Shown: one piece after another, positions 7,239-16,287 of the stretch
Layout of the letters: every line of letters begins with the position of its first letter
Numbering within the stretch: position 1 is the first letter of the stretch
Assembly: GCA_014801225.1 (NCBI GenBank)
Contig: JAAVEO010000042.1
Span: 1 to 41,610 of the forward strand
Reading direction: 5' to 3'
Source: Bacteroides sp.
Lineage (GTDB): Bacteria; Bacteroidota; Bacteroidia; Bacteroidales; Muribaculaceae
DNA length: 41,610 nt
Notes under the pieces: generated by a model
Databases searched by the model: none
The model's input: the letters and a program-made list of their open reading frames with translations, nothing else
Told to the model about the DNA's origin: nothing
Translations under genes and position numbers: made by a program

Positions 7239-9974
7239 ATGAAGAGACTATTTCTCATCGCCGTGACGTTCTTTGTCGGCATCGCCTGTGCATGGTCGCA
7301 GGGGAATGTCATGAATTGTCATGGGCAGGTGATCGATGAACAGGGCGAACCTGTCATCGGTGCCACTGTCGCTTTGAGCGGCACTACCACAGCTACTGCC
7401 ACCGATATTGACGGAGCATTCTCGCTAAAGGTGCCCGCCAATGCCAAGGAGCTTACAATCTCCTACATCGGTTATCATCCTGTAAAGGCTAAAGCTGCTC
7501 CGGAAATGGGTGTGATTCGCATGGAGCCTGATACCAAAATGCTTCAGGACGTCATTGTCACTCAGTCAATTGCACGTACACGCCAGACTCCTATTGCGAT
7601 TTCCGAACTTACAGCCGGAGATCTTGAAGTGAAACTCGGAAATCAGGAACTCCCCGAGGTTCTGAAGACTACCCCCGGTGTCTGGGCTACTCCCGACGGT
7701 GGCGGTTACGGTGATGCCAAAATCAATATGCGTGGTTTCAAATCGCCCAATGTTGCGGTGATTGTCAACGGTATCCCTATGAATGATATGGAGTGGGGTG
7801 GTGTGTATTGGTCCAATTTCACAGGCCTTTCAGATGTGACTTCCTCCATGCAGACCCAGCGTGGTCTCGGTGCCGCACTTCTCTCCACACCCTCTATCGG
7901 CGGTACAATCAACATGACTACTCGAGGTCTTGATGCCAAGAAGGGTGGTAAGGCATGGTATGGCATGGGTAATGACGGACTCAACGATATCGGCTTCACT
8001 GTCTCTACCGGTCTTATGGACAACGGCTGGGCTATAACAGTGCTCGGTTCTCGCAAATGGGGCAACGGATATATCCAGGGCACTGAGTTCGAAGGCTGGA
8101 ATTATTTCGTGAATGTCTCCAAGAAAATCGGAGATTCTCACCAGATTTCTCTTACTGCTTTCGGTTCCCCTCAATGGCACAATCAGCGAAGCTCCGCCAA
8201 TGGTCTCACAATTCTCGGATGGCAGGATGTGAAGAATTATATGGATGGTGAGAGCCAGTACAAGTACAACCCCGTATTCGGTTACGACAACGAAGGTCAG
8301 GTGCGCACTTCCAGCCGCAACTCCTATCATAAGCCCATTATCTCGCTTAACCATATCTGGCAGATCAACGAGCTCTCTTCTCTCTCTACTGCCGTCTACG
8401 TATCTCTCGCTTCCGGTGGCGGTTACTCCGGTCAGGGTCATGGCACATACAATGGTCAGAGTCTTTCCAACTCCTCTTGGTATGGCGCCAACAATGGTGT
8501 GCTGACAACTCTTTTCCGTCGTCCCGACGGCACTTTCGACTATGGTGCGATTCAAGATATGAACGCCGCTTCTACTCAGGGCTCCAATATGGTGATGTCT
8601 CAGAGCAACAACTCTCATGAATGGTATGGCTTCGTATCCACTTATAAGAATGAGTTCATCCCCAACAAACTTACATTCACCGGCGGTATCGATTTCCGTT
8701 ACTATGTAGGTCATCACAACAATAAGATTGTGGATCTTTACGATGGTGAGTACTATATGAACTATGAGAACCGTAAGAATGTAAAACCCGAAAATAATGC
8801 TGCTGCCCTCGATCCCAACTGGCAGTATCAGAAATTAGGAATTGGCGATATCGTCTATCGTAACTATGATGGCCATAACCATCAGGAGGGTCTGTTCGCT
8901 CAGGGTGAATACCGTCTCCTCGATGGTGCTGTGACAACCGTGCTTGCCGGATCGCTCAATCTTACATCATATCAGCGTATCGACCATTTCTACTATGATG
9001 AGGCTCATGGGAAATCCGATGTGAAGACCTTCCTCGGTGGTACTATCAAGGGTGGCGCCAACTGGAATATCGACCGCCATAACAACGTATTCATTAATGG
9101 CGGTTTCCTCTCCAAAGCTCCTTTCTTCTCTTATGGAGTATTCCTCGATGCCGCTACCAGCAACGCTATCAACCCGAAAGCCCATAATGAGAAAGTAGGT
9201 TCTATCGAGCTTGGTTATGGTTTCCATTCTCCCCAGTTCTCGATGACTGTCAATGCCTACTGGACAAAATGGATCGATAAGTCTGACCGCGATACTCAGA
9301 AAGTCGGTACATTCCGCGATGGCTCCAAGTATACTATGAACCTTATGGGTGTCAACGCTCGCCACATGGGTCTTGAGGTTGACTTCAAGTATATCCCCGT
9401 AAAATGGTTTGAACTCTCCGGTATGGCTTCTCTCGGCGACTGGCAGTGGGATTCCAACGCCAAGGGTTACTTCTATAATGAGCAGGGTATGCCTCTGTCA
9501 AGCCTTGCAGGTAATGGAGAAGTGGCCTCCGGAGTGCTTGCCGAAGATCATCTTTGGGCTATTCTCGAACAGAAAGGAAGAAAAATCGGTGGCTCCGCTC
9601 AGATCACCGGCGCTATCGGTGTGTCCTTCAAGCCTTTCAAGGGTTTCCGTATCGGTGCTGATTGGACTTGCTCATCCAACAACTACTCCGACTATCAGGT
9701 GAACGGCTCCAATCTCAATGCCGGTTCTACAATTGTTGTGGAGGATCCCTGGAAGATACCTTTCGGCAACGAGCTTGATCTCAACGCCTCCTATCGCTTC
9801 AAACTCGGTGGTTGCGAAGCTACACTCTATGGCAACGTCAACAACCTTTTCAACAACTATTACGTGAAGGACGCTTACACTTCCAGCGATACAATGGGTT
9901 CCTGGGAGAACGCTTACCGTGTGATCTATTCTTTCGGACGTACATTCTCCCTGCGCCTCAAGATAACATTCTAA
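7239..9974 (+). CDS. TonB-dependent outer-membrane receptor with carboxypeptidase-regulatory-like N-domain
   Basis: 911 residues: signal peptide about 1-20, CarboxypepD_reg-like beta-sandwich about 26-100 (CHGQVIDEQGEPVIGATV ... ISYIGYHPV), TonB plug about 110-230 (INMRGFKSPNVAVIVNGIP, GGTINMTTRG), then a 22-strand beta-barrel ending in aromatic F (LRLKITF). Imports a ligand across the outer membrane using TonB/ExbBD. The partner downstream is an unusual lipoprotein and not a typical SusD, so the substrate may not be a glycan. First gene of a two-gene operon; 36 bp separate it from the lipoprotein gene and a terminator follows both. Confidence 0.92.
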   Translation: MKRLFLIAVTFFVGIACAWSQGNVMNCHGQVIDEQGEPVIGATVALSGTTTATATDIDGAFSLKVPANAKELTISYIGYHPVKAKAAPEMGVIRMEPDTKMLQDVIVTQSIARTRQTPIAISELTAGDLEVKLGNQELPEVLKTTPGVWATPDGGGYGDAKINMRGFKSPNVAVIVNGIPMNDMEWGGVYWSNFTGLSDVTSSMQTQRGLGAALLSTPSIGGTINMTTRGLDAKKGGKAWYGMGNDGLNDIGFTVSTGLMDNGWAITVLGSRKWGNGYIQGTEFEGWNYFVNVSKKIGDSHQISLTAFGSPQWHNQRSSANGLTILGWQDVKNYMDGESQYKYNPVFGYDNEGQVRTSSRNSYHKPIISLNHIWQINELSSLSTAVYVSLASGGGYSGQGHGTYNGQSLSNSSWYGANNGVLTTLFRRPDGTFDYGAIQDMNAASTQGSNMVMSQSNNSHEWYGFVSTYKNEFIPNKLTFTGGIDFRYYVGHHNNKIVDLYDGEYYMNYENRKNVKPENNAAALDPNWQYQKLGIGDIVYRNYDGHNHQEGLFAQGEYRLLDGAVTTVLAGSLNLTSYQRIDHFYYDEAHGKSDVKTFLGGTIKGGANWNIDRHNNVFINGGFLSKAPFFSYGVFLDAATSNAINPKAHNEKVGSIELGYGFHSPQFSMTVNAYWTKWIDKSDRDTQKVGTFRDGSKYTMNLMGVNARHMGLEVDFKYIPVKWFELSGMASLGDWQWDSNAKGYFYNEQGMPLSSLAGNGEVASGVLAEDHLWAILEQKGRKIGGSAQITGAIGVSFKPFKGFRIGADWTCSSNNYSDYQVNGSNLNAGSTIVVEDPWKIPFGNELDLNASYRFKLGGCEATLYGNVNNLFNNYYVKDAYTSSDTMGSWENAYRVIYSFGRTFSLRLKITF

Positions 9975-10010
9975 GAAGCGGGATTATTCAAGTATTAGAA
10001 TTATAAAGAC

Positions 10011-12080
10011 ATGAAATCATATAAATTCAAATCGGTTCTTCTCGCCTCGGCCCTCCTTGGTCTGACCGCCTGCAGCGAGAATTCCTGGAACGACCGGCTC
10101 GACGGTTTCGAGGTGCCCCCCGTGGCCGCGGGAACATCTATGGTCACCTACGAACTGACTTCCGACGACTATAAGACAATCGCCTCCCTCGCCGGGAACG
10201 AATATGCCTCTGTGGGCACAAACGGCTGCTTCTCTTCTGAGGAGGAAGCGAGAGAGCTTATTCCTGCCTTCATCTCATCGCAGGATAAATTCCCCTATTT
10301 CAACCTCAATGACGGTTCAAGCCTCAAGATATCTTATAAGATAGCCGACAAACTTCCGGAGTCGATTGTGGCCCTCAACAGCGGTATCGATCAGCTTCGA
10401 CTTACTGAGACCGACTATCGGGAGGCTTGGGGCTCCGACGATAATTATATCGCCGCTTTCGCCCCCGTATGTCCCGCTTCGGATCATATCCCGGCTATCC
10501 TTTCGGCTAAATATCCCTCTGCCGGTGAAGGGGAGTATGTATATGTAGCTTATCAGGAAGCTCAGATCAACCCCGTATTCGGCGGAGTCTCAGGGGAGAC
10601 ACCCTCTTGGGAGATGACCGATGTTGTCTCAAAGCTTGCTGAAGGAGATCAGGCTGATATACGCGGCGCTGTCACAGGTATCTGTACTCGTGGATTCGTA
10701 GTGACCGATGCCAGTGGTGCTTCCTTGCTCTGCTATCAGGCGAGCGGATTTGACATGAACAGCGTGGCTATCGGCGCAAATGTAAATGTAGGCGGCGAAG
10801 TTTCTTCTTATAATAACGGTCTGCAGATTGCCATAACATCCGATAGCTATTCCGTAGTAGGGGAAGCTTCCTATTCCTATCCTTCTCCTATAAAGATAGA
10901 CGGAGCAAAGGCCAACGAAATTGCAGCTCGAAGTGGAAAGTATACTGCCGAATATATTTCTTTTGAAGCCACCGTAAAGAATTCAGGCAACTACACCAAC
11001 CTTATCATCGAAGGCGCTGATAATGTTCAGGGTTCTGCCTATCAGGCTCCCGACTACTTCACATCAATGCTCAATGATGGTGAGAAACACGTATTCACGG
11101 GTTATCTTATCTCCGTCAGCGGAAGCAGTACCAAATACCTCAATATCCTCTTCACTGCCATCGACAATGTTGCCAAGTCTCCTCGCATGAAATTGCGTCG
11201 CGCTCCTGCTGCCGAGGTAGTATCTGAGGCTAAGGCTGCTGTATATCAGAAGAGTGGTAACACCTGGAAACGCCCCGCCAAGACTCTTGTTCTTCAGAAT
11301 GCCGATTATGTCGCAATGGGGGAGACCTATGGCAACCTTTCCGGAAGCAAGGATGACACCGTTCTGCCTATCTTCCTCAAGCAGGCGCTGCCTTATGCAG
11401 CGGAGGAGGATATGGAGACTGTGGTCTACCTTTATTACAACTCTACCGATAAGGTGACAGCTGTGAAGGCAAGACAATATCTTTTCAATGAAGGTGAATG
11501 GACTGCGGATCCCTATACCACAGTATGCGTCGATCAGTTTGTACGTTCCGACAATGAATGGGTCTACAATCCCTCCGTAGTACTCACACTTCCCTACGAA
11601 CGCAACACCGATCCTTCGTATACCTATTATATGGCATGTGTGGAATGGGTATATGAGAATATATGTGTGCCGATGGGCGATACTTCCCTCACCTCCGGAA
11701 AATACTTCATCGACTATCGTGGTAACGCCGAATTCTACTCGGGAGCTTCAGCTTACTATGGCAATGTGGACGTTCGTGCGGCCACGGCGCTCAACAATAT
11801 GCCCGAGGGTTACAAGGGTTACGAGGGTCTCACCGATGACGAGATTGTACTTCTTTTGAAGAAGCGCTTCTCCACAGAGGTGCTTAAGGGAGCTCTTTCC
11901 AAACTCCACGCTGATGCTGAGCCTATTTCCGGTATGGATGTCACTTATACTATCAACTTCACCGCCTATACAGGTGCTGCCACTGTCGAGACAATTGTTT
12001 ACAAAGTGGTAGGTAAGGGTGAATTCGAGTATGTGGAATCTACTTGGGTAACACCCGAGGAGAGTGCCGACTGGAAATAA
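10011..12080 (+). CDS. Lipoprotein partner of the TonB receptor, with an OB-fold-like central domain
   Basis: 689 residues. The lipobox LTAC (Cys21) follows a short K-rich start and hydrophobic stretch, and Ser22 follows the Cys. It is expected on the outer membrane, probably surface-exposed. Residues about 205-275 (ADIRGAVTGICTRGFVVTD ... GANVNVGGEVSSYNNGLQI) look like the OB-fold 'nucleic-acid-binding-like' domains found in many Bacteroidetes lipoproteins. No SusD TPR helices are seen and I do not recognise the flanking regions. Its position 36 bp after the receptor and before a shared terminator indicates a receptor-lipoprotein pair, presumably for ligand capture. Confidence 0.75.
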   Translation: MKSYKFKSVLLASALLGLTACSENSWNDRLDGFEVPPVAAGTSMVTYELTSDDYKTIASLAGNEYASVGTNGCFSSEEEARELIPAFISSQDKFPYFNLNDGSSLKISYKIADKLPESIVALNSGIDQLRLTETDYREAWGSDDNYIAAFAPVCPASDHIPAILSAKYPSAGEGEYVYVAYQEAQINPVFGGVSGETPSWEMTDVVSKLAEGDQADIRGAVTGICTRGFVVTDASGASLLCYQASGFDMNSVAIGANVNVGGEVSSYNNGLQIAITSDSYSVVGEASYSYPSPIKIDGAKANEIAARSGKYTAEYISFEATVKNSGNYTNLIIEGADNVQGSAYQAPDYFTSMLNDGEKHVFTGYLISVSGSSTKYLNILFTAIDNVAKSPRMKLRRAPAAEVVSEAKAAVYQKSGNTWKRPAKTLVLQNADYVAMGETYGNLSGSKDDTVLPIFLKQALPYAAEEDMETVVYLYYNSTDKVTAVKARQYLFNEGEWTADPYTTVCVDQFVRSDNEWVYNPSVVLTLPYERNTDPSYTYYMACVEWVYENICVPMGDTSLTSGKYFIDYRGNAEFYSGASAYYGNVDVRAATALNNMPEGYKGYEGLTDDEIVLLLKKRFSTEVLKGALSKLHADAEPISGMDVTYTINFTAYTGAATVETIVYKVVGKGEFEYVESTWVTPEESADWK

Positions 12081-12137
12081 TCCTCCGATCATTTTGGGAT
12101 TAATCTGATATTAAGGTTGATCCGCTTCTGATATAAG

Positions 12138-12183
12138 CTGCCTTGCCGGACGTGGTATAAGCCCCCGGCAAGGCAGTTTTACT
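12138..12183 (+). terminator. Intrinsic terminator of the TonB receptor/lipoprotein operon
   Basis: A perfect 12-bp GC-rich stem (12138-12149 / 12165-12176) followed by TTTTA, 57 bp after the lipoprotein stop codon. Confidence 0.9.
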
Positions 12184-12261
12184 TATTGGAAATCAACCGT
12201 TATGCCTTAAAGAATGTTATAACCCATAAAGATGATTAATAAATAAAGGAGTTATTTGGTT

Positions 12262-13377
12262 ATGAATACATCAACCGCCAATTCTACTGTCGTTGCAACT
12301 CCGAAGAGCAAGAGGCCGGTCAAGGCGCCCTTATGGAGAAAGATTATGGATTGTATCGTGAAATATGGTCTTCCGCTTTGTGTATCCATCGGGCTCATTG
12401 TGTGGCTTTTCCACAAAGTGGATTTTCATGAAGTGAAGCAGGCCGTGAAAGATGGTTGCGACTATTGGTGGATAGTACTCATGATGATTATCACGACTCT
12501 CTCCCATATGATCCGTGGTATCCGTTGGGGCATACAATTGCGTGCCGCCGGAGTGAAGAGAATGCCGGTGATTGCAGAGAGCGTTTCGATTTTCGGAGCA
12601 TATTCCCTCAATCTTGTTTTTCCGCGTCTTGGGGAAGTGTGGCGATGCATATATGTGGCACGTAGGCAAAAATGTCCGATTTCCACAGTGGTCGGCACTG
12701 ATATGGGTGATCGAGGTTCTGATCTGGTAGTGGTGATTGCTCTGATGGTTCTTGCGCTGATTGTAGCACATCCGGCTATGGAAAGTTTCCTTACGCATTA
12801 TGCCATAGGTCGTGATATAGATCATATTGTAGACGATCCCTGGATATGGTGTGGGCTCGCGTTCATTATTTTTGGCACTTGGGCTGTATGTCATTTCTTC
12901 CGCAAGAATCGTTATATAGGGGAGTTTGACCTTGATCTCTCACGTATATGGCAAGGTTTTAAGGTTCTTTTTCACATGAAGGGTATAGGGTGGTATATTG
13001 TTCTCACGCTTGGCATCTGGACTTGTTATTTCCTTGAGACCTATGTTTGCTTTTTTGCGTTCCCTTTCACACGTCGCCTGATTGAAGAACCGGGTCTCGC
13101 GTTCGGCCTTATACCCGGGCTTGTGGTTTTTGTGTTCGGGTCTTTCTCGATGGCAGTTCCTTCCAACGGTGGTCTGGGACCGTGGAATCTTGCAGTGATG
13201 TTCGCACTTTCCCTCTATGGAGTGAGCGATGCGCAGGGCACAGCCTTCTCCCTTGTCATGTGGGGATCGCAGGCCGCTATGCTTGTCCTCTTGGGCATAT
13301 TCAGCGCGGGCTACGTGGTATATGATAATCGTAGACATCACATAGGCAATACTCTTACAGCTGCCTCACAAGCATAA
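12262..13377 (+). CDS. Flippase-like membrane protein, lysylphosphatidylglycerol-synthase TM family (first copy)
   Basis: 371 residues from the ATG at 12262. A TTG six bases earlier is in frame but has no advantage. About eight hydrophobic segments span residues 30-360. The pattern of the LPG_synthase_TM/UPF0104 family (MprF flippase domain, AglD) is visible: HMIRGIRW after helix 2, SLNLVFPRLGEVWR in the middle, and a PSNGGLGPWN loop near the end. In MprF this fold flips aminoacyl-lipids across the inner membrane; here no synthase domain is attached and the lipid is unknown. A paralogue sits at 31643-32767. A thioredoxin gene follows after 22 bp, so they are probably cotranscribed. Confidence 0.85.
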   Translation: MNTSTANSTVVATPKSKRPVKAPLWRKIMDCIVKYGLPLCVSIGLIVWLFHKVDFHEVKQAVKDGCDYWWIVLMMIITTLSHMIRGIRWGIQLRAAGVKRMPVIAESVSIFGAYSLNLVFPRLGEVWRCIYVARRQKCPISTVVGTDMGDRGSDLVVVIALMVLALIVAHPAMESFLTHYAIGRDIDHIVDDPWIWCGLAFIIFGTWAVCHFFRKNRYIGEFDLDLSRIWQGFKVLFHMKGIGWYIVLTLGIWTCYFLETYVCFFAFPFTRRLIEEPGLAFGLIPGLVVFVFGSFSMAVPSNGGLGPWNLAVMFALSLYGVSDAQGTAFSLVMWGSQAAMLVLLGIFSAGYVVYDNRRHHIGNTLTAASQA

Positions 13378-13399
13378 TGTCAAAAAAAATAGAAATACT

Positions 13400-13912
13400 A
13401 TGATATATTCCAAAATCAAACAAAGAACAATCCTCTCCTTTGCTTTTACGTTGGCGCTCGGGGCCTGCGTTTTCACTTCCGCATGTTCCAAAGGAAAAAA
13501 CGGTGATGAAGGTGCCTCTTCCGAATCAAGTGCTAAAGCGGATTCCGAGATGGTTCGTATTGACCATGAACGTGAAAATCAAGGGAAGTATGCTATTGAA
13601 GGAGGCAAGATTGTAAGTGCTTCCGGACGCCCTATGGTAGTGGATTTTTACGCTGACTGGTGTCCTCCATGCAAGCAGATGGCTCCCATTTTTTCATCTT
13701 TTGCCGCAAAGTATAAGGGCTCGATAGATTTCGTGTCGGTGAATATAGATGAGAAACGCGATCTTGCCGTAGATTACGGTGTGACGAGTATTCCGACTTT
13801 CATTTTCGTATCGCAGGATGGTAAAGTGGTAAATAAGATTGTAGGGGCTCTTCCGGAGAATGACTTTGCTACGGCCCTTGCCACATGTTTTCCTGAGGAG
13901 GCCGGAAAATAA
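13400..13912 (+). CDS. Membrane-anchored periplasmic thioredoxin-fold protein
   Basis: 170 residues. The N-terminal hydrophobic segment contains two possible lipobox cysteines, Cys23 (LGAC) and Cys29 (TSAC), so it is probably a lipoprotein facing the periplasm. A Ser/Glu/Lys linker (about 30-65) leads to a thioredoxin domain (about 68-165) with active site WCPPC (Trp87, Cys88, Cys91) and the cis-proline motif TSIPTFIF. Expected to reduce or shuffle disulfides of exported proteins. It lies 22 bp after the flippase-like gene. The PP dipeptide between the cysteines departs from the classical CGPC of cytosolic thioredoxin. Confidence 0.88.
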   Translation: MIYSKIKQRTILSFAFTLALGACVFTSACSKGKNGDEGASSESSAKADSEMVRIDHERENQGKYAIEGGKIVSASGRPMVVDFYADWCPPCKQMAPIFSSFAAKYKGSIDFVSVNIDEKRDLAVDYGVTSIPTFIFVSQDGKVVNKIVGALPENDFATALATCFPEEAGK

Positions 13913-13975
13913 TCACTCCCATCTGCGATGGTCAGGTGAGTTTATAATGGTGCAACTCATATTTTATTATTTTTA

Positions 13976-14578
13976 ATGAATACAATAAAGATATGGGATG
14001 ATGATCCATCCCCCAGACAGCTTGACGAGATATGCGCATTTCTGCGCGATGGTCAGATAGCGATTATCCCTACGGATACTATTTATGGTATTGTATGCGA
14101 TGCACTGGAGCCCAAGGCAATAGAGAGAATATGCCGTCTTAAAGGGATCAATCCCGACAAAACGAATCTCTCCATTATATGTTCGGATATCTCCATGGCG
14201 GCGGAATACGCGCGTATAGAAAATTCAGCGTTCCGTATGATGAAGAATAATACGCCCGGACCATTTACTTTCCTCTTGAAATCAGCCTCTTCTCTACCGA
14301 AAGCTTTCAAGGGTAGAAAGGTAGTGGGTGTGCGTATTCCCGATTGTAACACAGCTCGTCTTATATGCGAACGTCTCGGTCATCCTCTGCTCACCACTTC
14401 AATAGAATTTGAAGACTCTGATTATGCCATATCACCATCTCTTATTGAAGAGGCCTACGAGGGTAGGGTAGATCTCATGGTGGAAGGAGCCGACGGAGCT
14501 ACAGAGGGCTCCATGATAGTTGACTGCACAGGTCGGGAACCGGAGATCATACGCGAAGGAAAAGGAAAATTGGTTTGA
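13976..14578 (+). CDS. L-threonylcarbamoyladenylate synthase family protein (Sua5/YciO/YrdC)
   Basis: 200 residues, a full-length single YrdC domain. Readable family motifs are IIPTDTIYGIVCDA (about 30-43), RLKGINPDKTNLSIIC in the nucleotide/bicarbonate pocket, GPFTFLLK, VGVRIPDC and PLLTTSIEF. The enzyme makes threonylcarbamoyl-AMP from threonine, bicarbonate and ATP, the first step of t6A37 modification of ANN-decoding tRNAs. The basic cluster is R-L-K-G rather than the usual K-x-R of TsaC, and a second YrdC paralogue is common in Bacteroidetes. It could therefore be the YciO-type relative and not the main tRNA enzyme. It is followed by a strong palindrome. Confidence 0.85.
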   Translation: MNTIKIWDDDPSPRQLDEICAFLRDGQIAIIPTDTIYGIVCDALEPKAIERICRLKGINPDKTNLSIICSDISMAAEYARIENSAFRMMKNNTPGPFTFLLKSASSLPKAFKGRKVVGVRIPDCNTARLICERLGHPLLTTSIEFEDSDYAISPSLIEEAYEGRVDLMVEGADGATEGSMIVDCTGREPEIIREGKGKLV

Positions 14579-14602
14579 AACTCCGAAAATGACTTTTTTA
14601 AG

Positions 14603-14628
14603 ATCCATATCTGACGTCAGATATGGAT
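14603..14628. terminator. Perfect 26-bp palindrome after the Sua5/YrdC gene
   Basis: 14603-14628 reads the same on both strands with no spacer (centre ACGT at 14614-14617). It lies 25 bp after the stop and is followed by only TT, so it is either a weak terminator or a dimeric protein-binding site. Confidence 0.5.
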
Positions 14629-14733
14629 TTGTGATATATCGGTATGGAGATATCTGTTATAGACAATTTTTCTTTGTAAAAGAAAAAATCTGAATAATTT
14701 TCTTTTTTCGTAGGAATTATGGAAAAATTTCAG

Positions 14734-14742
14734 TAATTTTGC
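14734..14742 (+). promoter_or_regulatory. Promoter -7 element of mdh
   Basis: TAATTTTGC matches TAnnTTTG plus pyrimidine, 88 bp upstream of the mdh ATG, implying a leader of roughly 80 nt. No TTTG lies at the ideal spacing. Confidence 0.55.
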
Positions 14743-14829
14743 AGACATGAAGTGAAATACATCATTTCATAACCATAACCCAATAATAATCAATAGGTTA
14801 AAACCTGAAAATCTAAAAATACAAAAGTT

Positions 14830-15759
14830 ATGTCAAAAGTAACAGTCGTAGGCGCCGGTAACGTAGGCGCTACAGCAGCCAACGTAATGGCAATCCGCGA
14901 GGTAGCCGATGAGGTGGTAATGATCGATATCAAAGAGGGAGTGTCCGAGGGTAAAGCCATGGACATGATGCAGACTGCCAACCTTCTCGATATGAACACT
15001 CGCATCAAAGGCGTGACAAATGACTATGCAGCCACTGCTGACAGCGACGTTGTTGTAATCACTTCCGGTATTCCCCGTAAGCCCGGCATGACTCGTGAAG
15101 AGCTCATCGGTGTTAACGCCGGCATCGTTAAGCAGGTGACTGAGAGCGTTCTCGAATACAGCCCCAACGCTGTGATCGTATGTGTATCCAACCCTATGGA
15201 CACAATGACTTACCTTATCCACAAGGTATCCGGTCTTCCCAAGAACCGTATCATCGGTATGGGTGGTGCTCTTGACAGCAGCCGTTTCAAATACTACCTC
15301 AGCATGGCTCTCAATGCCAATCCCAATGAGGTGGAAGGCTTCGTAATCGGTGGCCATGGCGACACTACTATGATTCCGATGAAGCGTTTCGCTACACTCC
15401 GTGGTATCCCCGTGACTAATTTCCTTGCTGACGAGCAGCTTGACAAGATCGCTGCCGACACAATGGTTGGTGGTGCTACTCTCACTAAGCTTCTCGGCAC
15501 TTCCGCATGGTATGCTCCCGGTGCTGCAGCTGCAGAGGTTGTAGAGGCCATCATCCACGATCAGAAGGCCATCATCCCCTGCTCCGCACTTCTTGAAGGT
15601 GAGTATGGCGAGAAAGACCTCTGCATCGGTGTGCCCTGCGTGCTTGGCAAGGGTGGTATCGAGAAGATCATCGAGCTTGACCTCAACGAGGAGGAAAAGA
15701 AACTCTTCGCAGCAAGCGCAGCCGCAGTTCACAAGACTAACGCCGCTCTTCCCTGCTAA
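14830..15759 (+). CDS. mdh: Malate dehydrogenase (LDH-like type)
   Basis: 309 residues, full length. NAD-binding GAGNVGATAAN (8-18) and the acidic residue at the end of beta-2 (Asp33) indicate NAD preference. Substrate-binding arginines are Arg83 and Arg89 in GIPRKPGMTREEL and Arg152 in ALDSSR; Asn121 lies in SNPMD; the catalytic His176 lies in GGHGDTT. Arg83 (not Gln) in the specificity loop selects malate/oxaloacetate over lactate/pyruvate. In Bacteroidales it reduces oxaloacetate to malate on the way to fumarate and succinate. It is monocistronic, with its own promoter and terminator, and its codon use is strongly biased as in highly expressed genes. Confidence 0.97.
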   Translation: MSKVTVVGAGNVGATAANVMAIREVADEVVMIDIKEGVSEGKAMDMMQTANLLDMNTRIKGVTNDYAATADSDVVVITSGIPRKPGMTREELIGVNAGIVKQVTESVLEYSPNAVIVCVSNPMDTMTYLIHKVSGLPKNRIIGMGGALDSSRFKYYLSMALNANPNEVEGFVIGGHGDTTMIPMKRFATLRGIPVTNFLADEQLDKIAADTMVGGATLTKLLGTSAWYAPGAAAAEVVEAIIHDQKAIIPCSALLEGEYGEKDLCIGVPCVLGKGGIEKIIELDLNEEEKKLFAASAAAVHKTNAALPC

Positions 15760-15789
15760 TATACCTCCGATATAAATTTTCTCAAGATA

Positions 15790-15833
15790 AAAGAGCCTGT
15801 AATCCTTCTTCGGATGCAGGCTCTTTCCTTATT
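15790..15833 (+). terminator. Intrinsic terminator of mdh
   Basis: Stem 15790-15799 / 15817-15826 (AAAGAGCCTG with its complement) plus inner pairs, followed by a T-rich tract, 30 bp after the stop. Confidence 0.85.
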
Positions 15834-15893
15834 CTTTAAAAATCTATTCCATACCATGATGTAAAAAGCTTGCGATGATAATAAGTCCGAGAA

Positions 15894-15923
15894 TTGGTTC
15901 TGTGGCGAAGCTTTAGCTTCGCA
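15894..15923. repeat. Dispersed 30-bp hairpin repeat, copy 1
   Basis: Matches 23840-23869 at 28 of 30 positions. The inner part is itself a hairpin (GCGAAGC-TTTA-GCTTCGC). Both copies lie just downstream of a plus-strand gene and 60-70 bp before the 3' end of a minus-strand tRNA. Confidence 0.7.
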
Positions 15924-15951
15924 GAGCCGTCCCCATTCCCAAGGCTACAAA

Positions 15952-15989
15952 TAAAAAAATGACGAGCAATTTCACAATTGCTCGTCATT
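15952..15989 (-). terminator. Intrinsic terminator of the tRNA-Glu pair
   Basis: A perfect 14-bp stem (15958-15971 / 15976-15989), 4-nt loop and, on the minus strand, a T-run (plus-strand A at 15953-15959). It begins 3 bp after the second tRNA. Confidence 0.9.
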
Positions 15990-15991
15990 CG

Positions 15992-16063
15992 TAGCCGATC
16001 CGGGACTCGAACCCGAGTCTCCACCGTGAGAGGGTGGCGTGCTAACCGCTACACTAATCGACC
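15992..16063 (-). tRNA. tRNA-Glu (anticodon CTC)
   Basis: 72 nt without encoded CCA. The anticodon stem CCACC/GGTGG encloses CTCTCAC, anticodon CTC for GAG codons. T-arm GGTTCGAGTCC is present, the acceptor stem is complete with a T:G pair, and the discriminator is A. Its body is identical to the upstream copy except for one acceptor base. Confidence 0.95.
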
Positions 16064-16079
16064 TTGCAAAAAAAGGTAG

Positions 16080-16151
16080 TAGCCGATCCGGGACTCGAAC
16101 CCGAGTCTCCACCGTGAGAGGGTGGCGTGCTAACCGCTACACTAATCGGCC
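16080..16151 (-). tRNA. tRNA-Glu (anticodon CTC), first of the pair
   Basis: 72 nt, nearly identical to the copy at 15992-16063, with a fully Watson-Crick third acceptor pair. The two genes are 16 bp apart and share the promoter at 16206-16237. Presence of a CTC isoacceptor implies a TTC tRNA-Glu elsewhere in the genome. Confidence 0.95.
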
Positions 16152-16205
16152 AAACAGACTGCGAATATTAGCGGAAGTATCCGCAGCCTTTTTTGTTTTG
16201 CGTTG

Positions 16206-16237
16206 CAAAGTTAGTAACTTTTTCCCAACTATGCAAA
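16206..16237 (-). promoter_or_regulatory. Promoter of the tRNA-Glu pair
   Basis: Minus strand TTTG (16234-16237), 20-nt spacer, TAACTTTG (16206-16213) followed by C. A full consensus promoter, about 55 bp upstream of the first tRNA, so the tRNAs need not depend on rpsP transcription. Confidence 0.8.
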
Positions 16238-16287
16238 TTATTTTCGCTTTTTTTGTCTTTTAAACGGAATTTTCCGCTTTTCAGACT

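Noticed and set aside
12131..12183. Riboswitch between the lipoprotein and flippase-like genes
   Set aside because: The stem with T-run directly follows the stop codon and is explained as an ordinary terminator; no conserved riboswitch core is present.
14833..15732. Long open frame antisense to mdh (about 299 codons)
   Set aside because: It mirrors mdh exactly, results from the codon bias of a highly expressed gene, has no family resemblance, and mdh is certain.
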